In this document: in pieces, positions 52,025-61,894 of the stretch
Position numbering within the stretch: the stretch's first letter is position 1
Layout of the letters: every line of letters starts with the position of its first letter
Assembly (NCBI RefSeq): GCF_014191375.1
Contig: NZ_JACHWN010000001.1
Coordinates: 434,001 to 498,000 of the forward strand
Length of the DNA: 64,000 nt
Direction: 5' to 3'
Source: Mesorhizobium sp. RMAD-H1
GTDB taxonomy: Bacteria; Pseudomonadota; Alphaproteobacteria; Rhizobiales; Rhizobiaceae
Notes under the pieces: model-generated
The model's database searches: none
What the model saw: the letters and a program-made list of their open reading frames with translations, nothing else
Told to the model about the DNA's origin: nothing
Position numbers and translations under genes: made by a program

Positions 52025-52531
52025 ATGGTGTCCGTTATCATCGAAACCAAGAACGCCGAGGAGCCTCTGGCCCGTACGCTTGCGGGGCTGGTCAACGCCG
52101 CCGTCGAGGGGCTGGTGCGTGATGTCGTCGTCGTCGATCACGGATCGAGCGACCACACGCGGGAGGTCGCCGATGCGGCGGGCTGCGTCTTCCTGGAAGG
52201 CCAGTCCCTGCTTGATGCTGTGCGGCGCGCGCGGGGCGAATGGCTCCTGTTCCTGGAGCCCGGCTCACGCCTGCTCGATGGCTGGCCGGAGGCGGCGCGC
52301 AATCACATGGAGGCCCTGCCGGGGCCGGCGCGCTTCTCCCGTTCGTCCATCAACCGGCCGCGCTTTCTGGCGCGGGTTTTCGGCACCAACAATCCGATGA
52401 GTGACGGGCTTCTGATGTCAAAGCGGCAGGCACTCGCGCTTCTGAAGCCGGGACATGGGGCAAGCGATCTGGCGCGCGGCATTGCCACGCGGCGGCTGAA
52501 GGCGGAGATCGTGCCTGCGAACCGGGCGTGA
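52025..52531 (+). CDS. Short GT2-type glycosyltransferase-like protein
   Basis: A 168-residue protein with a partial GT-A fold: MVSVIIETKNAEEPLARTLAGL at the start, VVVDHGSSDHTREVADAAG and a degenerate DxD region (EWLLFLEPGSRLLDGW, with E rather than D). Full GT2 enzymes are 230 residues or more, so catalytic activity is doubtful. The start and end appear genuine, so this is a short family rather than a truncated gene. Unknown role. Confidence 0.8.
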   Translation: MVSVIIETKNAEEPLARTLAGLVNAAVEGLVRDVVVVDHGSSDHTREVADAAGCVFLEGQSLLDAVRRARGEWLLFLEPGSRLLDGWPEAARNHMEALPGPARFSRSSINRPRFLARVFGTNNPMSDGLLMSKRQALALLKPGHGASDLARGIATRRLKAEIVPANRA

Positions 52532-52553
52532 AAAGCGCTGCAGCCGATTGGGG

Positions 52554-53105
52554 TCAGCCCGTGCCGCGTTTCAGGTGCTCGCTGAGCCGCGGCATGATCT
52601 CGACGAAATTGCAGGGCATGTGGCGGTAGTCGAGCTGGAACTGCAGGATATGATCCCAGGCGTCGCGGCAGGCGCCGGGCGAGCCGGGCAGCACGAAGAC
52701 GAAGGTCGCATTGACGACGCCGCCGGTCGCCCGGGACTGGATCGTGGAGGTGCCGATCTTGTCATAGGAGATGCGGTGGAAGACTTCCGAGAAGCCGTCC
52801 ATGCGCTTGTCGAAGATCGGCTCCAGCGCTTCCGGCGTCACGTCGCGCCCGGTAAAGCCGGTGCCGCCGGTGGTGATGATGACGTCGATATCCGGATCAC
52901 GTGACCAGAAGAGAACCTTGTCGCGGATTTTCTCCATATCGTCAGGCACGATATCGCGGGCGGCAAGCGTGTGGCCCGCCTTGTTGATCCGCCCGGCCAG
53001 GGTGTCGCCGGATCTGTCATCGGCGAGCGTGCGCGTGTCCGATACCGTCAGCACCGCGATGCCGACGGGTATGAAGGGCCGTGCTTCGCTCGCCATTTCG
53101 CTCAC
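52554..53105 (-). CDS. moaB: Molybdenum cofactor biosynthesis protein B
   Basis: A 183-residue MoaB/Mog-type protein. Conserved motifs are VLTVSDTR near the start, [16 protein letters not shown] (pterin-binding loop) and [13 protein letters not shown]. It adenylylates molybdopterin or has a related role in molybdenum cofactor synthesis. Its start overlaps the ispE stop by four bases on the same strand. Confidence 0.96.
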   Translation of the reverse strand: MSEMASEARPFIPVGIAVLTVSDTRTLADDRSGDTLAGRINKAGHTLAARDIVPDDMEKIRDKVLFWSRDPDIDVIITTGGTGFTGRDVTPEALEPIFDKRMDGFSEVFHRISYDKIGTSTIQSRATGGVVNATFVFVLPGSPGACRDAWDHILQFQLDYRHMPCNFVEIMPRLSEHLKRGTG

Positions 53106-54016
53106 TCCGATACGGACCTTGTTTCTGTCGCCACCACGAACCAGTGCGGATGGCGCGCCTTGAGGAATGCCGCCGCCTGCGCCGCCGCCGCATTGTCCTG
53201 GAATACGGCAAAGCAGGTGGCGCCCGAGCCGGACATCTGCGTGAAGCGCGCGCCGGCCTCGGCAAAGAGGTCGAGAAGACCGGCAAGCGCCGGGGCGAGC
53301 GCCAGCGACGCGGCGTAGAGATCGTTGCGCGTCTGCCTGAGATAAGCGCAGACGGCCTCGATGGTCGAAAAGTCCGGCGGGGAGGGGAGCGGCGGGTTGT
53401 CCCGCCGTGAGAGCGCCTGGAAGACCCGTGGCGTTGAGAGCCCCGTGCCGTCATTGGCCAGCACGATCGGCAGTGACGGAAAACGGGAGACGGGGTGCAG
53501 CGCCTCGCCGATGCCGCGCGCGAGCAGCGGCAATCCGCTCTGCTGGCCATGCAGGCACATGGGCAGGTCCGCGCCGAGCGAAAGCCCGATTTCGCAAAGG
53601 CTCTTCATGTCCAGGTCCAGCGCCCACAGCCGGTTGAGCCCGATGAGCGCCGCCGCCGCGTCGCTCGATCCGCCCCCGATGCCGGATGCGATCGGCAGCC
53701 TTTTCTCCAGCACGATCTCGACCGGCCGCGCCTTTGCCGGAAAACGCGCGCGCAACGCGTCGCGCGCCCTGATAACGAGGTTCATCGCATCTGTCGGAAC
53801 CGACTGGGCGAACGGCCCCGTCACCGTGAAGCGGTCCTGCACCGCCGGTGCGATCTCTATCCGGTCGCCGAAGCCGGCAAATGCCACCAGGCTTTCGAGC
53901 AGGTGATAGCCGTCGTCGCGCCGGCCTGTGACATGCAGCGCCAGATTGATCTTGGCGGGCGCCAGCAGGGAGATCGTCTCACTACGCGCCGGCAGCGGGG
54001 AAATGTGCCTGTTCAT
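53102..54016 (-). CDS. ispE: 4-diphosphocytidyl-2-C-methyl-D-erythritol kinase
   Basis: A 304-residue GHMP kinase of the MEP isoprenoid pathway. The substrate motif [20 protein letters not shown], the ATP loop [21 protein letters not shown] and the third motif [12 protein letters not shown] are present. It phosphorylates CDP-methylerythritol. Translationally coupled to moaB (4-base overlap). Start ATG 54016. Confidence 0.97.
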   Translation of the reverse strand: MNRHISPLPARSETISLLAPAKINLALHVTGRRDDGYHLLESLVAFAGFGDRIEIAPAVQDRFTVTGPFAQSVPTDAMNLVIRARDALRARFPAKARPVEIVLEKRLPIASGIGGGSSDAAAALIGLNRLWALDLDMKSLCEIGLSLGADLPMCLHGQQSGLPLLARGIGEALHPVSRFPSLPIVLANDGTGLSTPRVFQALSRRDNPPLPSPPDFSTIEAVCAYLRQTRNDLYAASLALAPALAGLLDLFAEAGARFTQMSGSGATCFAVFQDNAAAAQAAAFLKARHPHWFVVATETRSVSE

Positions 54017-54046
54017 GCGCAGGCCCGTGAATTGAACAGCACGAGG

Positions 54047-54232
54047 TCAATCCTTGCGCACGTGGTATTCGCCCGTCTTTGGATCCTGCACCAGCGTGCC
54101 GTGTGCCCGGTTGCTGGCTTCCTTCTCCGCTTGGCGGACCCGCTGCGAAACCCGCGCGGCCTCGCGCTTGAACGAACGGTAGCCATACCAGGCGACCAAG
54201 CCGATGAGGATGAAAAAGATGAGTTGCGGCAT
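54047..54232 (-). CDS. Small membrane protein of unknown function
   Basis: A 61-residue protein: an N-terminal TM helix (MPQLIFFILIGLVAWYGY), a charged coiled-coil-like segment and a terminal LVQDPKTGEYHVRKD, which is a short motif conserved in a family of rhizobial small membrane proteins. It lies between the S49 protease and ispE genes on the same strand and is probably co-transcribed with ispE-moaB. Function unknown. Confidence 0.8.
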   Translation of the reverse strand: MPQLIFFILIGLVAWYGYRSFKREAARVSQRVRQAEKEASNRAHGTLVQDPKTGEYHVRKD

Positions 54233-54268
54233 TGCCTCAAATCCTCAAACCTTGCCTTTCGCCGGTTT

Positions 54269-55138
54269 TCAAAGCCCGTAGTGCGACCATAGGGCTTTTT
54301 CCTCCATGGCCGACAGCAGGCCTTCCGTCGCACCCGCCGCAGCTTGCGCCAAAGTGTCCGCTTTGTGAAGCCCGAGCGAGGGCGTGCGCCAGCCGAAGAG
54401 GCCGCGCTGCGACTGGATCAGCTTCAGTTTCGTTTTCGGCCCGTATTCCCGGCGCAGATGCGAGCGCATGTCGCCGAGCCCGTCGACGAGGCCGAGCGCA
54501 AGCGCCTTCTCGCCCGACCAGAACAGTCCGGTGAAGAGATCCGGATCATCGGTGAGCTTGGCTCCGCGCCGCTCCTTGACGAGATTGATGAAGGTCTCGT
54601 GCACTTCCAGCTGCAGTTTCTTCAGATGCTCGACATCGCTTTTCTTTTCCGGCTGGAACGGGTCGAGCGCTACCTTGTTCTTGCCCGCCGTGTAGACGCG
54701 GCGTTCCACGCCGATCTTTTTGATCAGCTCCTGAAAGCCGAATGAGGCAGAGACGACGCCGATCGAGCCGACGATGGAGGAGGGGTCGGCGATGATCTCG
54801 TCGCCGGCGATCGCGATCATGTAGCCGCCGGAAGCCGCCACATCCTCGATGAAGACATGGACCTTCTTGTTCTTCTCCTCCGCCAGATCGCGGATGCGCC
54901 GGAAGATCAGGCGCGACTGCACCGGCGAGCCGCCGGGCGAATTGATGGAAAACGCTACCGCCGGCGCCTTCTTGTCGGCAAAGGCCTTGTCGAGCACGCC
55001 GGCCATGCTCGCGAGCGAAAGCGTGGGGCGCAGCTGGGTACCGCCGGTCAGGATCGCGCCGTGCAGGCGCACCACGGGAATCTCGACATGATCCGCCCGA
55101 AAACGGCGCGGCAGGAAACGGGAAGGAAAACGGGCCAC
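54269..55138 (-). CDS. S49-family peptidase (SppA-like)
   Basis: A 289-residue protein with the ClpP/SppA crotonase-like fold. The oxyanion Gly-Gly is in FSINSPGGSPVQS, the nucleophile Ser in IEDVAASGGYMIAIAGDE and the general base Lys in TAGKNKVALDPF. No transmembrane segment is obvious, but the N-terminus is very basic. SppA-type enzymes cleave remnant signal peptides. It is short like SohB/SppA36K types. First in a group with the small membrane protein, ispE and moaB. Confidence 0.9.
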   Translation of the reverse strand: MARFPSRFLPRRFRADHVEIPVVRLHGAILTGGTQLRPTLSLASMAGVLDKAFADKKAPAVAFSINSPGGSPVQSRLIFRRIRDLAEEKNKKVHVFIEDVAASGGYMIAIAGDEIIADPSSIVGSIGVVSASFGFQELIKKIGVERRVYTAGKNKVALDPFQPEKKSDVEHLKKLQLEVHETFINLVKERRGAKLTDDPDLFTGLFWSGEKALALGLVDGLGDMRSHLRREYGPKTKLKLIQSQRGLFGWRTPSLGLHKADTLAQAAAGATEGLLSAMEEKALWSHYGL

Positions 55139-55264
55139 TCGCTACTCCAGGCTGATTTTCACGAACGCCGTCATGGGCGTTCTGCTCGCTATGGATTACC
55201 CTATTTTTGCTGACAGGAGGTTACCCCTGTTGAGATGCCTTTCGCATGTAGGTGCGAAAGGCAA

Positions 55265-55306
55265 AAACGCAATGCCCCGCCGATGGATAGGCGGGGCATT
55301 GCGTTT
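55265..55306 (-). terminator. Intrinsic terminator of nhaA
   Basis: A perfect 17-bp stem with an 8-base loop, followed on the minus strand by TTTTTGCC. It lies 31 bases beyond the nhaA stop codon and about 125 bases before the S49 gene start. Confidence 0.92.
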
Positions 55307-55336
55307 GATAGGGTGTTTTTCCGCAAACAGCCTGTT

Positions 55337-56536
55337 TTAACCAGCCACTTCTTCCTGCCTGGCCTTGGGCTTTCCGCTGAGCCGCAGCACAAGATAGCCG
55401 CAGATGGCCGACAGGATCGATCCGGTCAGGACGCCGATCTTGGTCTCGTCATGCATGTGGTCGGACGTAAATGAAAGCAGGCCGATGAACAGGCTCATGG
55501 TGAAGCCGATGCCGCAAAGCAGCGATACACCGTAAAGCTGGATCCAGCTTGCGCCCATCGGCTTGGCGGTCAGGCGAAGCTTGATGGAAAGCCATGCTGC
55601 GCCGAAAACGCCTATCTGCTTGCCGACGAAGAGGCCGAGGGCGATGCCGAGCGTCAGCGTGTCCCTGAACACCGAGGCATCGATGCCGCTAAAGGATACG
55701 CCGGCATTGGCGAAGCCGAAGATCGGCACGATGAGGAACGACACCCAGTTGGAGAGCCCATGCTCGAGCTTGTGCAGCGGCGATGTCATGTCGTCGGGTC
55801 GGCCCGGCGCGGGCCTGAGCGGGATGGTCATCGCCAGGATGACGCCGGCAATGGTCGCATGCACGCCGGAACGCAGCACCAGGTACCACAGGATGAAGCC
55901 GACGACGAGGTAGGGCAGGAGCTTCATCACGCCCATGCGGTTCATGATGATCAGGACCAGCGTCGCGGCCGCGGCGGCGCCCAGATAAGGCATCGCGATA
56001 TCGGATGTGTAGAAGATCGCGATGATGACGACCGCCGCCAGATCGTCCAGAATGGCAAGCGTCGCCAGGAACACCTTGAGGCTCGAAGGCACGCGCGAGC
56101 CGAGCAGCGAAATGACGCCGAGCGCGAAGGCGATATCGGTCGCCGAGGGGATTGCCCAGCCGCGGATGGTCTCGGGATTGTCGGCATTCAGGAACGCGAA
56201 GATCAGCGCGGGAACCACGACACCGCCTGCTGCGGCTATGCCTGGCAGCATGCGGTTGGACCAGCTTGCCAGCTGACCGTCCAGGAATTCACGCTTGATT
56301 TCCAGCCCCACCAGCAGGAAGAAGATCACCATCAGGGCGTCATTGATCCAGTGCAGGACGCTGAGCCCGCCGATATAGATGTGAAGCGTATGGAAATAGG
56401 TTTCGGCGAAGGGCGAGTTCGCAACGATCAGCGCCAGTGCCGCGGCAAACATCAATACGATGCCGCCGGCTGCTTCGCTGTCCAGGAAACGGCGCAGGAC
56501 TGACGGCGGGCGGATCAGGCTCGGGACATCATTCAT
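55337..56536 (-). CDS. nhaA: Na+/H+ antiporter NhaA
   Basis: A 399-residue antiporter with about 12 helices. The ion-binding aspartates are in [15 protein letters not shown] (DD pair), and typical NhaA segments include [39 protein letters not shown] and [16 protein letters not shown]. It exchanges Na+ or Li+ for protons. ATG 56536 chosen with a GGAA site; an upstream TTG at 56551 is unlikely. Confidence 0.97.
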   Translation of the reverse strand: MNDVPSLIRPPSVLRRFLDSEAAGGIVLMFAAALALIVANSPFAETYFHTLHIYIGGLSVLHWINDALMVIFFLLVGLEIKREFLDGQLASWSNRMLPGIAAAGGVVVPALIFAFLNADNPETIRGWAIPSATDIAFALGVISLLGSRVPSSLKVFLATLAILDDLAAVVIIAIFYTSDIAMPYLGAAAAATLVLIIMNRMGVMKLLPYLVVGFILWYLVLRSGVHATIAGVILAMTIPLRPAPGRPDDMTSPLHKLEHGLSNWVSFLIVPIFGFANAGVSFSGIDASVFRDTLTLGIALGLFVGKQIGVFGAAWLSIKLRLTAKPMGASWIQLYGVSLLCGIGFTMSLFIGLLSFTSDHMHDETKIGVLTGSILSAICGYLVLRLSGKPKARQEEVAG

Positions 56537-56611
56537 TAGTAATCGTTCCAATCTGGAGAAAAATAGCGGACTTGAGTTTGGAGTACGCCGCTTCTCGCAA
56601 AAATTGGCCTG

Positions 56612-57412
56612 CTATAAAAGCCCTTTTCGGCCATTATTGATGGCATCGGCGCGCTCGGTAAAGGTGTTACCGCTTGCGCCGTGCAATACTAAGGGCGGGG
56701 CGAGCGTCATTTTGGCGCGGCTGCCGCGAACGCCCCGCATCACGATGCGGATGGCCGCCTCATCGGGACGCGGCTGGACGGGAACGAGCGTCAGCCCCCC
56801 GAAGCGGCCCGAAAGGGCAGCCAGCATCTCGCTGATCGAGGCTGGCCGCGCGATGATGGCGATGCCGCCGCCGGGCTTCACGATCGCCGCCGCCGTCCTG
56901 ATCCATTGTTCGAACATGTCCTTCGGCATGACGTGCGCCTCTGCTTTCAGCGCATCCGGCGTGCGCCGGTCGGCCTCCGCGTTGAAGGGCGGGTTCATGA
57001 TGGCGAAGTCGTAGGCATTGTCGGCAAGTCCGGCCGCCGCGCGTGCCCGCCCGGCCAGCGTCACATCGGCTTCTATGAGGGTGACGCGCCGCGCGATGTC
57101 GGCGTTGAGCGGGTGCGCAAGCGTCTTGCGGGCGAATTCGGCCATGAAGGCCGAACGTTCGACGAGCGTCACATGCGCCGATGGGCAGCGCGCTGCGACG
57201 CCGAGCCCCGCCGCGCCGGCGCCGGCGCCGAGATCGACAAGGCTTCCGGAAAACCCGTCGGGCACGGCGCTCGCCAGGATCATGGCGTCGACGCCCGCCC
57301 GATGGCCCTTCAGCGCCGGTTGTACGAGATGGAAGGCGCCCCGGTGAAAGGCGTCGAGGGTTTCAGGCATATCGTCCGGCAAGGGACCGTTCTGCGAGGG
57401 CTGGATGCTCAT
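56612..57412 (-). CDS. TrmN6-like adenine-N6 methyltransferase
   Basis: A 266-residue class I methyltransferase. SAM motif I is LVDLGAGAGAAGLGVAARCP; the NPPFN motif typical of N6-adenine methyltransferases is in FAIMNPPFNAEADRR. It resembles tRNA1(Val) (adenine-37-N6)-methyltransferase YfiC/TrmN6, but the substrate cannot be proven by sequence. The start ATG 57412 lies one base after the DUF2007 stop, indicating coupling. Confidence 0.88.
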   Translation of the reverse strand: MSIQPSQNGPLPDDMPETLDAFHRGAFHLVQPALKGHRAGVDAMILASAVPDGFSGSLVDLGAGAGAAGLGVAARCPSAHVTLVERSAFMAEFARKTLAHPLNADIARRVTLIEADVTLAGRARAAAGLADNAYDFAIMNPPFNAEADRRTPDALKAEAHVMPKDMFEQWIRTAAAIVKPGGGIAIIARPASISEMLAALSGRFGGLTLVPVQPRPDEAAIRIVMRGVRGSRAKMTLAPPLVLHGASGNTFTERADAINNGRKGLL

Positions 57413-57413
57413 G

Positions 57414-57641
57414 TCAGCCCTGCGGCCGCAGCTCATGCCCGATGCCGGCATCCGAAAGAAGCTGGCGGGCCTGTTTCTCCTGTGAAGCATCCACCATCAG
57501 GCGGCGCTGCAGGACCCCGAGCGAGCCCTCGATGATGCTCATGTTCGAATCGGCGACAAAGTGGGCGATGCCCGCCTCTGTCAGAAGCGCTTGCGCAAAG
57601 GAGATCAGCACGGGGTCGTTGGTTCGCATCAGTTCGATCAT
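57414..57641 (-). CDS. DUF2007 family protein
   Basis: A 75-residue protein: MIELMRTNDPVLISFAQALL, then a mid VADSNMSIIEGSLGVLQRRLMV and a final ELRPQG, matching DUF2007 (ferredoxin-like PII-type small fold). Function unknown. ATG 57641 is followed four codons later by an internal ATG. Coupled to the methyltransferase gene, and divergent from the polyprenyl synthase gene. Confidence 0.85.
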   Translation of the reverse strand: MIELMRTNDPVLISFAQALLTEAGIAHFVADSNMSIIEGSLGVLQRRLMVDASQEKQARQLLSDAGIGHELRPQG

Positions 57642-57896
57642 GCATCTAGAATGCAGTTTGTGCGCTCCTTGACAACTGTGCCATGCCAGGATTGTGAACA
57701 CGGCATGTCGGCCGGGCGTGGTTTGTGGATATTTTGCGGCTTGAGCATGAAGGCCCGCTTCAATAATGTGGCGACACACAAAATGCATGATCGGCATCGG
57801 GCGAAAGCCGTCCCGATGCCGATCGTGCGTGAATTCAAAGGGATGGAACGTTCCTTTGCGCGTCCGGGCGGGCGCCGCGTTCCGAGGAGTATGGCA

Positions 57897-58913
57897 TTGG
57901 GTGTAGTTCTCAGCCTCGACGAGAAGAAGAAACATGAAGGATCGGTCCAGCCGCTGGTCGATCTGACGAAGGCCGATATGGGCCGCGTCAACGAGCTGAT
58001 CCTGTCGAAGGCGGGATCGGACGTCGAGATGATCCCGGAAGTGGCGAACCACCTGATCTCGTCAGGCGGCAAGCGCCTGCGCCCGATGCTGACGCTCGCC
58101 TCGGCCCGCATGTGCGGCTATGAGGGCGAGGGGCATATCAAGCTCGCCACATCGGTCGAGTTCATGCACACCGCCACGCTCCTCCACGACGACGTGGTGG
58201 ACGAAAGCGATCTGCGTCGCGGCAAAAGCACCGCGCGCACCATCTGGGGCAACCAGGCGAGCGTGCTCGTCGGTGATTTCCTCCTCGGCCAGGCCTTCAA
58301 GATGATGGTCGATGTCGGCTCGCTCGAGGCGCTCGACGTGCTCGCGACCTCCGCCTCGATCATCGCCGAGGGCGAGGTGATGCAGCTTGCCGCGGCCAAG
58401 AACATGGAAACAACGGAAGACGAATATCTCGCCGTCATCAAGGCCAAGACGGCGGCGCTGTTTTCGGCAGCCGCCGAGGTCGGTCCGATCATCGCCGGCG
58501 CGCCGCGCGGTACCCGAGTGGCGCTGCGCTCCTACGGCCTCAATCTCGGCCTCGCCTTCCAGCTCGTCGACGATGCGCTCGATTATGGCGGCAGCGCGCA
58601 CGATCTCGGCAAGAATGTCGGCGACGATTTCCGCGAGGGCAAGATCACCATGCCGCTGCTCCTCTCCTACCGCAGGGGAACGGCTGAGGAGCGCGCCTTC
58701 TGGAAAAAGGCGATCGAGGACGGCGTGAACGACGATTCGGCGCTCGAAAAGGCGATCGGGCTGATGACGCGTTACGGCGCCATCGCGGACACGGTGCAGC
58801 GCGCCCGCCATTTCGGCGAGATCGCCCGCGATGCGCTGGCGCCCCTGCCGCAGGCGCCGGAAAAGGCGGCGCTCATCGACGTCATCGACTTCTGCATCAG
58901 CCGGGTGAACTGA
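57897..58913 (+). CDS. ispB: Polyprenyl diphosphate synthase (octa/decaprenyl type)
   Basis: A 338-residue trans-prenyltransferase. The first aspartate-rich motif is LLHDDVVDESDLRRGK and the second FQLVDDALDYGG; GGKRLRPMLTLASARM is the conserved Lys-Arg block. It makes the ubiquinone side chain, which is decaprenyl (Q10) in most Rhizobiales, so the exact chain length is inferred. TTG at 57897 with GAGGAG seven bases upstream is the likely start, giving MGVVLSLDE; ATG 57891 is too close to the ribosome site. Ubiquinone from this gene serves both bd oxidase and dct-linked respiration. Confidence 0.93.
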   Translation: MGVVLSLDEKKKHEGSVQPLVDLTKADMGRVNELILSKAGSDVEMIPEVANHLISSGGKRLRPMLTLASARMCGYEGEGHIKLATSVEFMHTATLLHDDVVDESDLRRGKSTARTIWGNQASVLVGDFLLGQAFKMMVDVGSLEALDVLATSASIIAEGEVMQLAAAKNMETTEDEYLAVIKAKTAALFSAAAEVGPIIAGAPRGTRVALRSYGLNLGLAFQLVDDALDYGGSAHDLGKNVGDDFREGKITMPLLLSYRRGTAEERAFWKKAIEDGVNDDSALEKAIGLMTRYGAIADTVQRARHFGEIARDALAPLPQAPEKAALIDVIDFCISRVN

Positions 58914-59059
58914 CCAGGCATCGCGGCTGAAAGCAATTTCCTTCCTTGCAAGCGGCTTTTCTTGCGCCCCGTTCGCAAAAAGGCCATGCTTGCGGTGCCT
59001 CTTTGCTTTGATTGCCCGCCCATGTGCAGGCATACTCGGATGACGAAAAAGGAATAGGA

Positions 59060-60811
59060 ATGCGGCTGCGCCCGATCTACGCTTCTCTTTACGGATTGCT
59101 TCTTGCCGCGGCCGCCGGTGTGGCGTTGCCAGTGCCCGATGCGCTTGCCAGAACAGGCGAGGCTCCGATCCGCACCGGATCGTTCGCCGGGGCCTATCTC
59201 GCCGGGCGCGTCGCCGAGGGCGATAACGATCTCAATGCCGCCGTCGCCTATTACCGTCAGGCCCTGGCGTTCGACCCGTCAAACGGGCCGATGAAGCAGA
59301 ACCTGCTCATCGCGCTTCTGACCGACGGCAAGTTTAGGGATGCGCTGCCGCTGGCCGAAGAGCTGAAGAACGTGCCGGAGATCGAGCGTTTCTCGCGCGT
59401 GGCGCTGGCCATCGACGCCATTTCCAGGAAGCAGTACCGCAAGGCCGGGCCGCTGCTGATGCTTTCGCTGCAATCGGACATGGACCGCCTGTCGACGGGG
59501 CTGATGACCGCCTGGGCGATCGCCGGAGAGGGCAAGACCAAGGACGCCTTCGATGCCCTCGAAAAGCTGGAGGGGCCGGAATGGTACAATCTGTTCAAGA
59601 CCTATAACGCCGCCCTCATCGCCGATATGGCCGGTGAAAAGGAGGTCGCCAGCGATTTCTATCAGCAGGCGATCGACGACCGCTCAGGCGGCGGTGCCGC
59701 TCCCGACACTTATGAGCGCATCGTCGAGGCCTTCGCCTCCTTCAAGGCGCGCAACGGCGACAAGCAGGGCGCGATCGAGCTGCTCGATCAGGCGACCGAG
59801 CAGCTTTCGGGCAGGCTTGCCCTGCGCGAGGTGCGCGAGAAGCTCGACGGGGGAGAAAAGCTGAAGCCGCTCATCGCCACGCCGCAGCAGGGCGCGGCCG
59901 AGGTGCTCTATACGCTCGGCACGGCCATCAATCGTGGCGGCGCGGAAGCCTTCGCCAAGCTCTACCTGCAGATGTCGCTGCCGCTTCGCCCAAATCACGA
60001 CGCCACATTGTTCCAGCTGGGCGACATCGCCGCCAAGCTGCAGCAGCCGGAAAAGGCGATCGAATATTACGGCCGCGTGCCGAAGAATTCGGTCTACCGG
60101 CGCGATGCGGAAATGCAGCTCGGTCTCAACCTGGCGGAAACCGGCAAGACCGACGAAGCGATCACCCACCTCAAGGTGCTGCTCGACAAGGACCGGACCG
60201 ACATCCGCTCCTATCTCGCGCTGGGCGGCGTCTACGCCCAGAAGAAGGATTTCCGCAACGCGGCGCAAACCTATGATGCGGCGGTCAAGGCCGTCGGCAC
60301 GCCGTCCCGCGAAGACTGGGCCGTCTTCTATCAGCGCGGCATCGCCTATGAGCGCCTCAAGGAATGGGACAAGGCCGAGCCGAATTTCCGCGAAGCGCTC
60401 AAGCTCTTTCCGGACCAGCCGCAGGTGCTGAACTATCTCGGCTATTCCTGGGTGGACATGAACATGAACCTCGACGAGGCGCTCGACATGATCCGCAAGG
60501 CGGTCGAGCTGCGCCCGCAGGATGGTTATATCGTGGATTCGCTGGGCTGGGCCTATTATCGCCTCGGCCGCTATGACGAGGCGGTCACGGAGCTTGAAAA
60601 GGCCGTGAAGCTGCGTCCCGAGGACGCGACGATCAACGATCATCTCGGCGATGCCTACTGGCGTGCCGGCCGCAAGCTGGAAGCGACCTTCCAGTGGAAC
60701 CATGCCGTGGCGTCCAAGCCCGAGCCGGAGGACCTGGCCAAGATCGAGGCCAAGCTGAAGCATGGGCTTCCGGAGGAGGATGGACGCAAGGCGGCGGAAG
60801 CGAAGGAATAA
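59060..60811 (+). CDS. Large exported TPR protein
   Basis: A 583-residue protein with a signal peptide (YASLYGLLLAAAAGVALPV, then ALA). It carries at least seven TPR motifs, for example AYLAGRVAEGDNDLNAAVAY and LDEALDMIRKAVELRPQDGY, LGWAYYRLGRYDEAVTELEK. It is conserved near glyQ and ispB in Rhizobiaceae; a periplasmic or outer-membrane assembly role is possible but unproven. ATG 59060 has GGAATAGGA upstream. The C-terminus is Lys/Glu-rich. Confidence 0.9.
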   Translation: MRLRPIYASLYGLLLAAAAGVALPVPDALARTGEAPIRTGSFAGAYLAGRVAEGDNDLNAAVAYYRQALAFDPSNGPMKQNLLIALLTDGKFRDALPLAEELKNVPEIERFSRVALAIDAISRKQYRKAGPLLMLSLQSDMDRLSTGLMTAWAIAGEGKTKDAFDALEKLEGPEWYNLFKTYNAALIADMAGEKEVASDFYQQAIDDRSGGGAAPDTYERIVEAFASFKARNGDKQGAIELLDQATEQLSGRLALREVREKLDGGEKLKPLIATPQQGAAEVLYTLGTAINRGGAEAFAKLYLQMSLPLRPNHDATLFQLGDIAAKLQQPEKAIEYYGRVPKNSVYRRDAEMQLGLNLAETGKTDEAITHLKVLLDKDRTDIRSYLALGGVYAQKKDFRNAAQTYDAAVKAVGTPSREDWAVFYQRGIAYERLKEWDKAEPNFREALKLFPDQPQVLNYLGYSWVDMNMNLDEALDMIRKAVELRPQDGYIVDSLGWAYYRLGRYDEAVTELEKAVKLRPEDATINDHLGDAYWRAGRKLEATFQWNHAVASKPEPEDLAKIEAKLKHGLPEEDGRKAAEAKE

Positions 60812-60874
60812 GGCAATAGGCAGTACGTTCTCCTTTTAAAACATATTGCCCTGCTGCCTTACTGCCCTACTGCC
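60812..60874. repeat. Intergenic G-rich imperfect inverted repeat, copy 2
   Basis: An element similar to the one at 648-720: it begins GGCAATAGGCAGTACGTT and its other arm is ACATATTGCCCTGCTGCC then TTACTGCCCTACTGCC. The arms partly pair. It starts directly after the TPR gene stop and lies 61 bases before glyQ. Two copies so far apart indicate a dispersed repeat family in this genome. Confidence 0.7.
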
Positions 60875-60934
60875 TTGACCCTGTAACGCTGACAAACTAG
60901 GACGTGGCATCCTGATTTTTCACGAGGCCCGCCC

Positions 60935-61894
60935 GTGTCATCCAAGCTGCCCGACCACATGCATCCGACCCGCTCCTTTCAGGGGCTGATCCTGACGCTC
61001 CATAATTACTGGGCGGAGCATGGTTGCGTCATTCTCCAGCCTTACGACATGGAAGTGGGGGCGGGGACGTTCCACCCGGCGACGACGCTGCGCTCGCTGG
61101 GGCCGAAGCCCTGGAAGGCGGCTTATGTGCAGCCGTCGCGCCGCCCCAAGGATGGACGCTATGGCGAGAATCCCAACCGGCTGCAGCATTATTACCAGTA
61201 TCAGGTGATCATCAAGCCGTCGCCGCCGAACCTGCAGGAGCTCTATCTCGGCTCGTTGAAGGCCATCGGCCTCGACCCGCTGCTGCACGATATCCGCTTT
61301 GTCGAGGACGATTGGGAAAGCCCGACGCTGGGCGCCTGGGGTCTTGGCTGGGAGTGCTGGTGCGACGGCATGGAAGTGTCGCAGTTCACCTATTTCCAGC
61401 AGGTCTGCGGCATCGAATGCGCGCCGGTCTCGGGCGAGCTGACCTATGGCCTCGAGCGCCTCGCCATGTATGTGCAGGGCGTCGACAATGTCTATGACTT
61501 GAATTTCAACGGCCTCGAAGATGACGAGAAGGTCACCTATGGCGACGTCTTCCTGCAGGCCGAGCAGGAATATTCCCGGCACAATTTCGAACACGCCAAT
61601 ACGGAGGTTCTGTTCAGGCATTTCGAGGATGCGGAGCGTGAATGCGAGGCGCTCTTGAAGGCCGGCGCGCCGGCGGCGGGGGCGAATGCATCGCTCCACA
61701 AGATGGTCTTTCCCGCTTATGACCAATGCATCAAGGCGTCCCATGCCTTCAATCTTCTGGACGCCCGCGGCGTCATCTCCGTGACCGAGCGCCAGAACTA
61801 TATCCTGCGCGTGCGCAACCTCGCGCGCCAATGCGGCGAGGCCTTCCTCAAGACCGATGCGGGCGGCTTTAACTATAAGAACGAGGCTGCGTGA
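60935..61894 (+). CDS. glyQ: Glycyl-tRNA synthetase alpha subunit
   Basis: A 319-residue catalytic subunit of the bacterial alpha2-beta2 glycyl-tRNA synthetase. Motifs include [60 protein letters not shown] and [22 protein letters not shown] 60935 is the start in the best frame; ATG 60959 is possible. Its stop overlaps the glyS start by one base. Confidence 0.98.
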   Translation: MSSKLPDHMHPTRSFQGLILTLHNYWAEHGCVILQPYDMEVGAGTFHPATTLRSLGPKPWKAAYVQPSRRPKDGRYGENPNRLQHYYQYQVIIKPSPPNLQELYLGSLKAIGLDPLLHDIRFVEDDWESPTLGAWGLGWECWCDGMEVSQFTYFQQVCGIECAPVSGELTYGLERLAMYVQGVDNVYDLNFNGLEDDEKVTYGDVFLQAEQEYSRHNFEHANTEVLFRHFEDAERECEALLKAGAPAAGANASLHKMVFPAYDQCIKASHAFNLLDARGVISVTERQNYILRVRNLARQCGEAFLKTDAGGFNYKNEAA

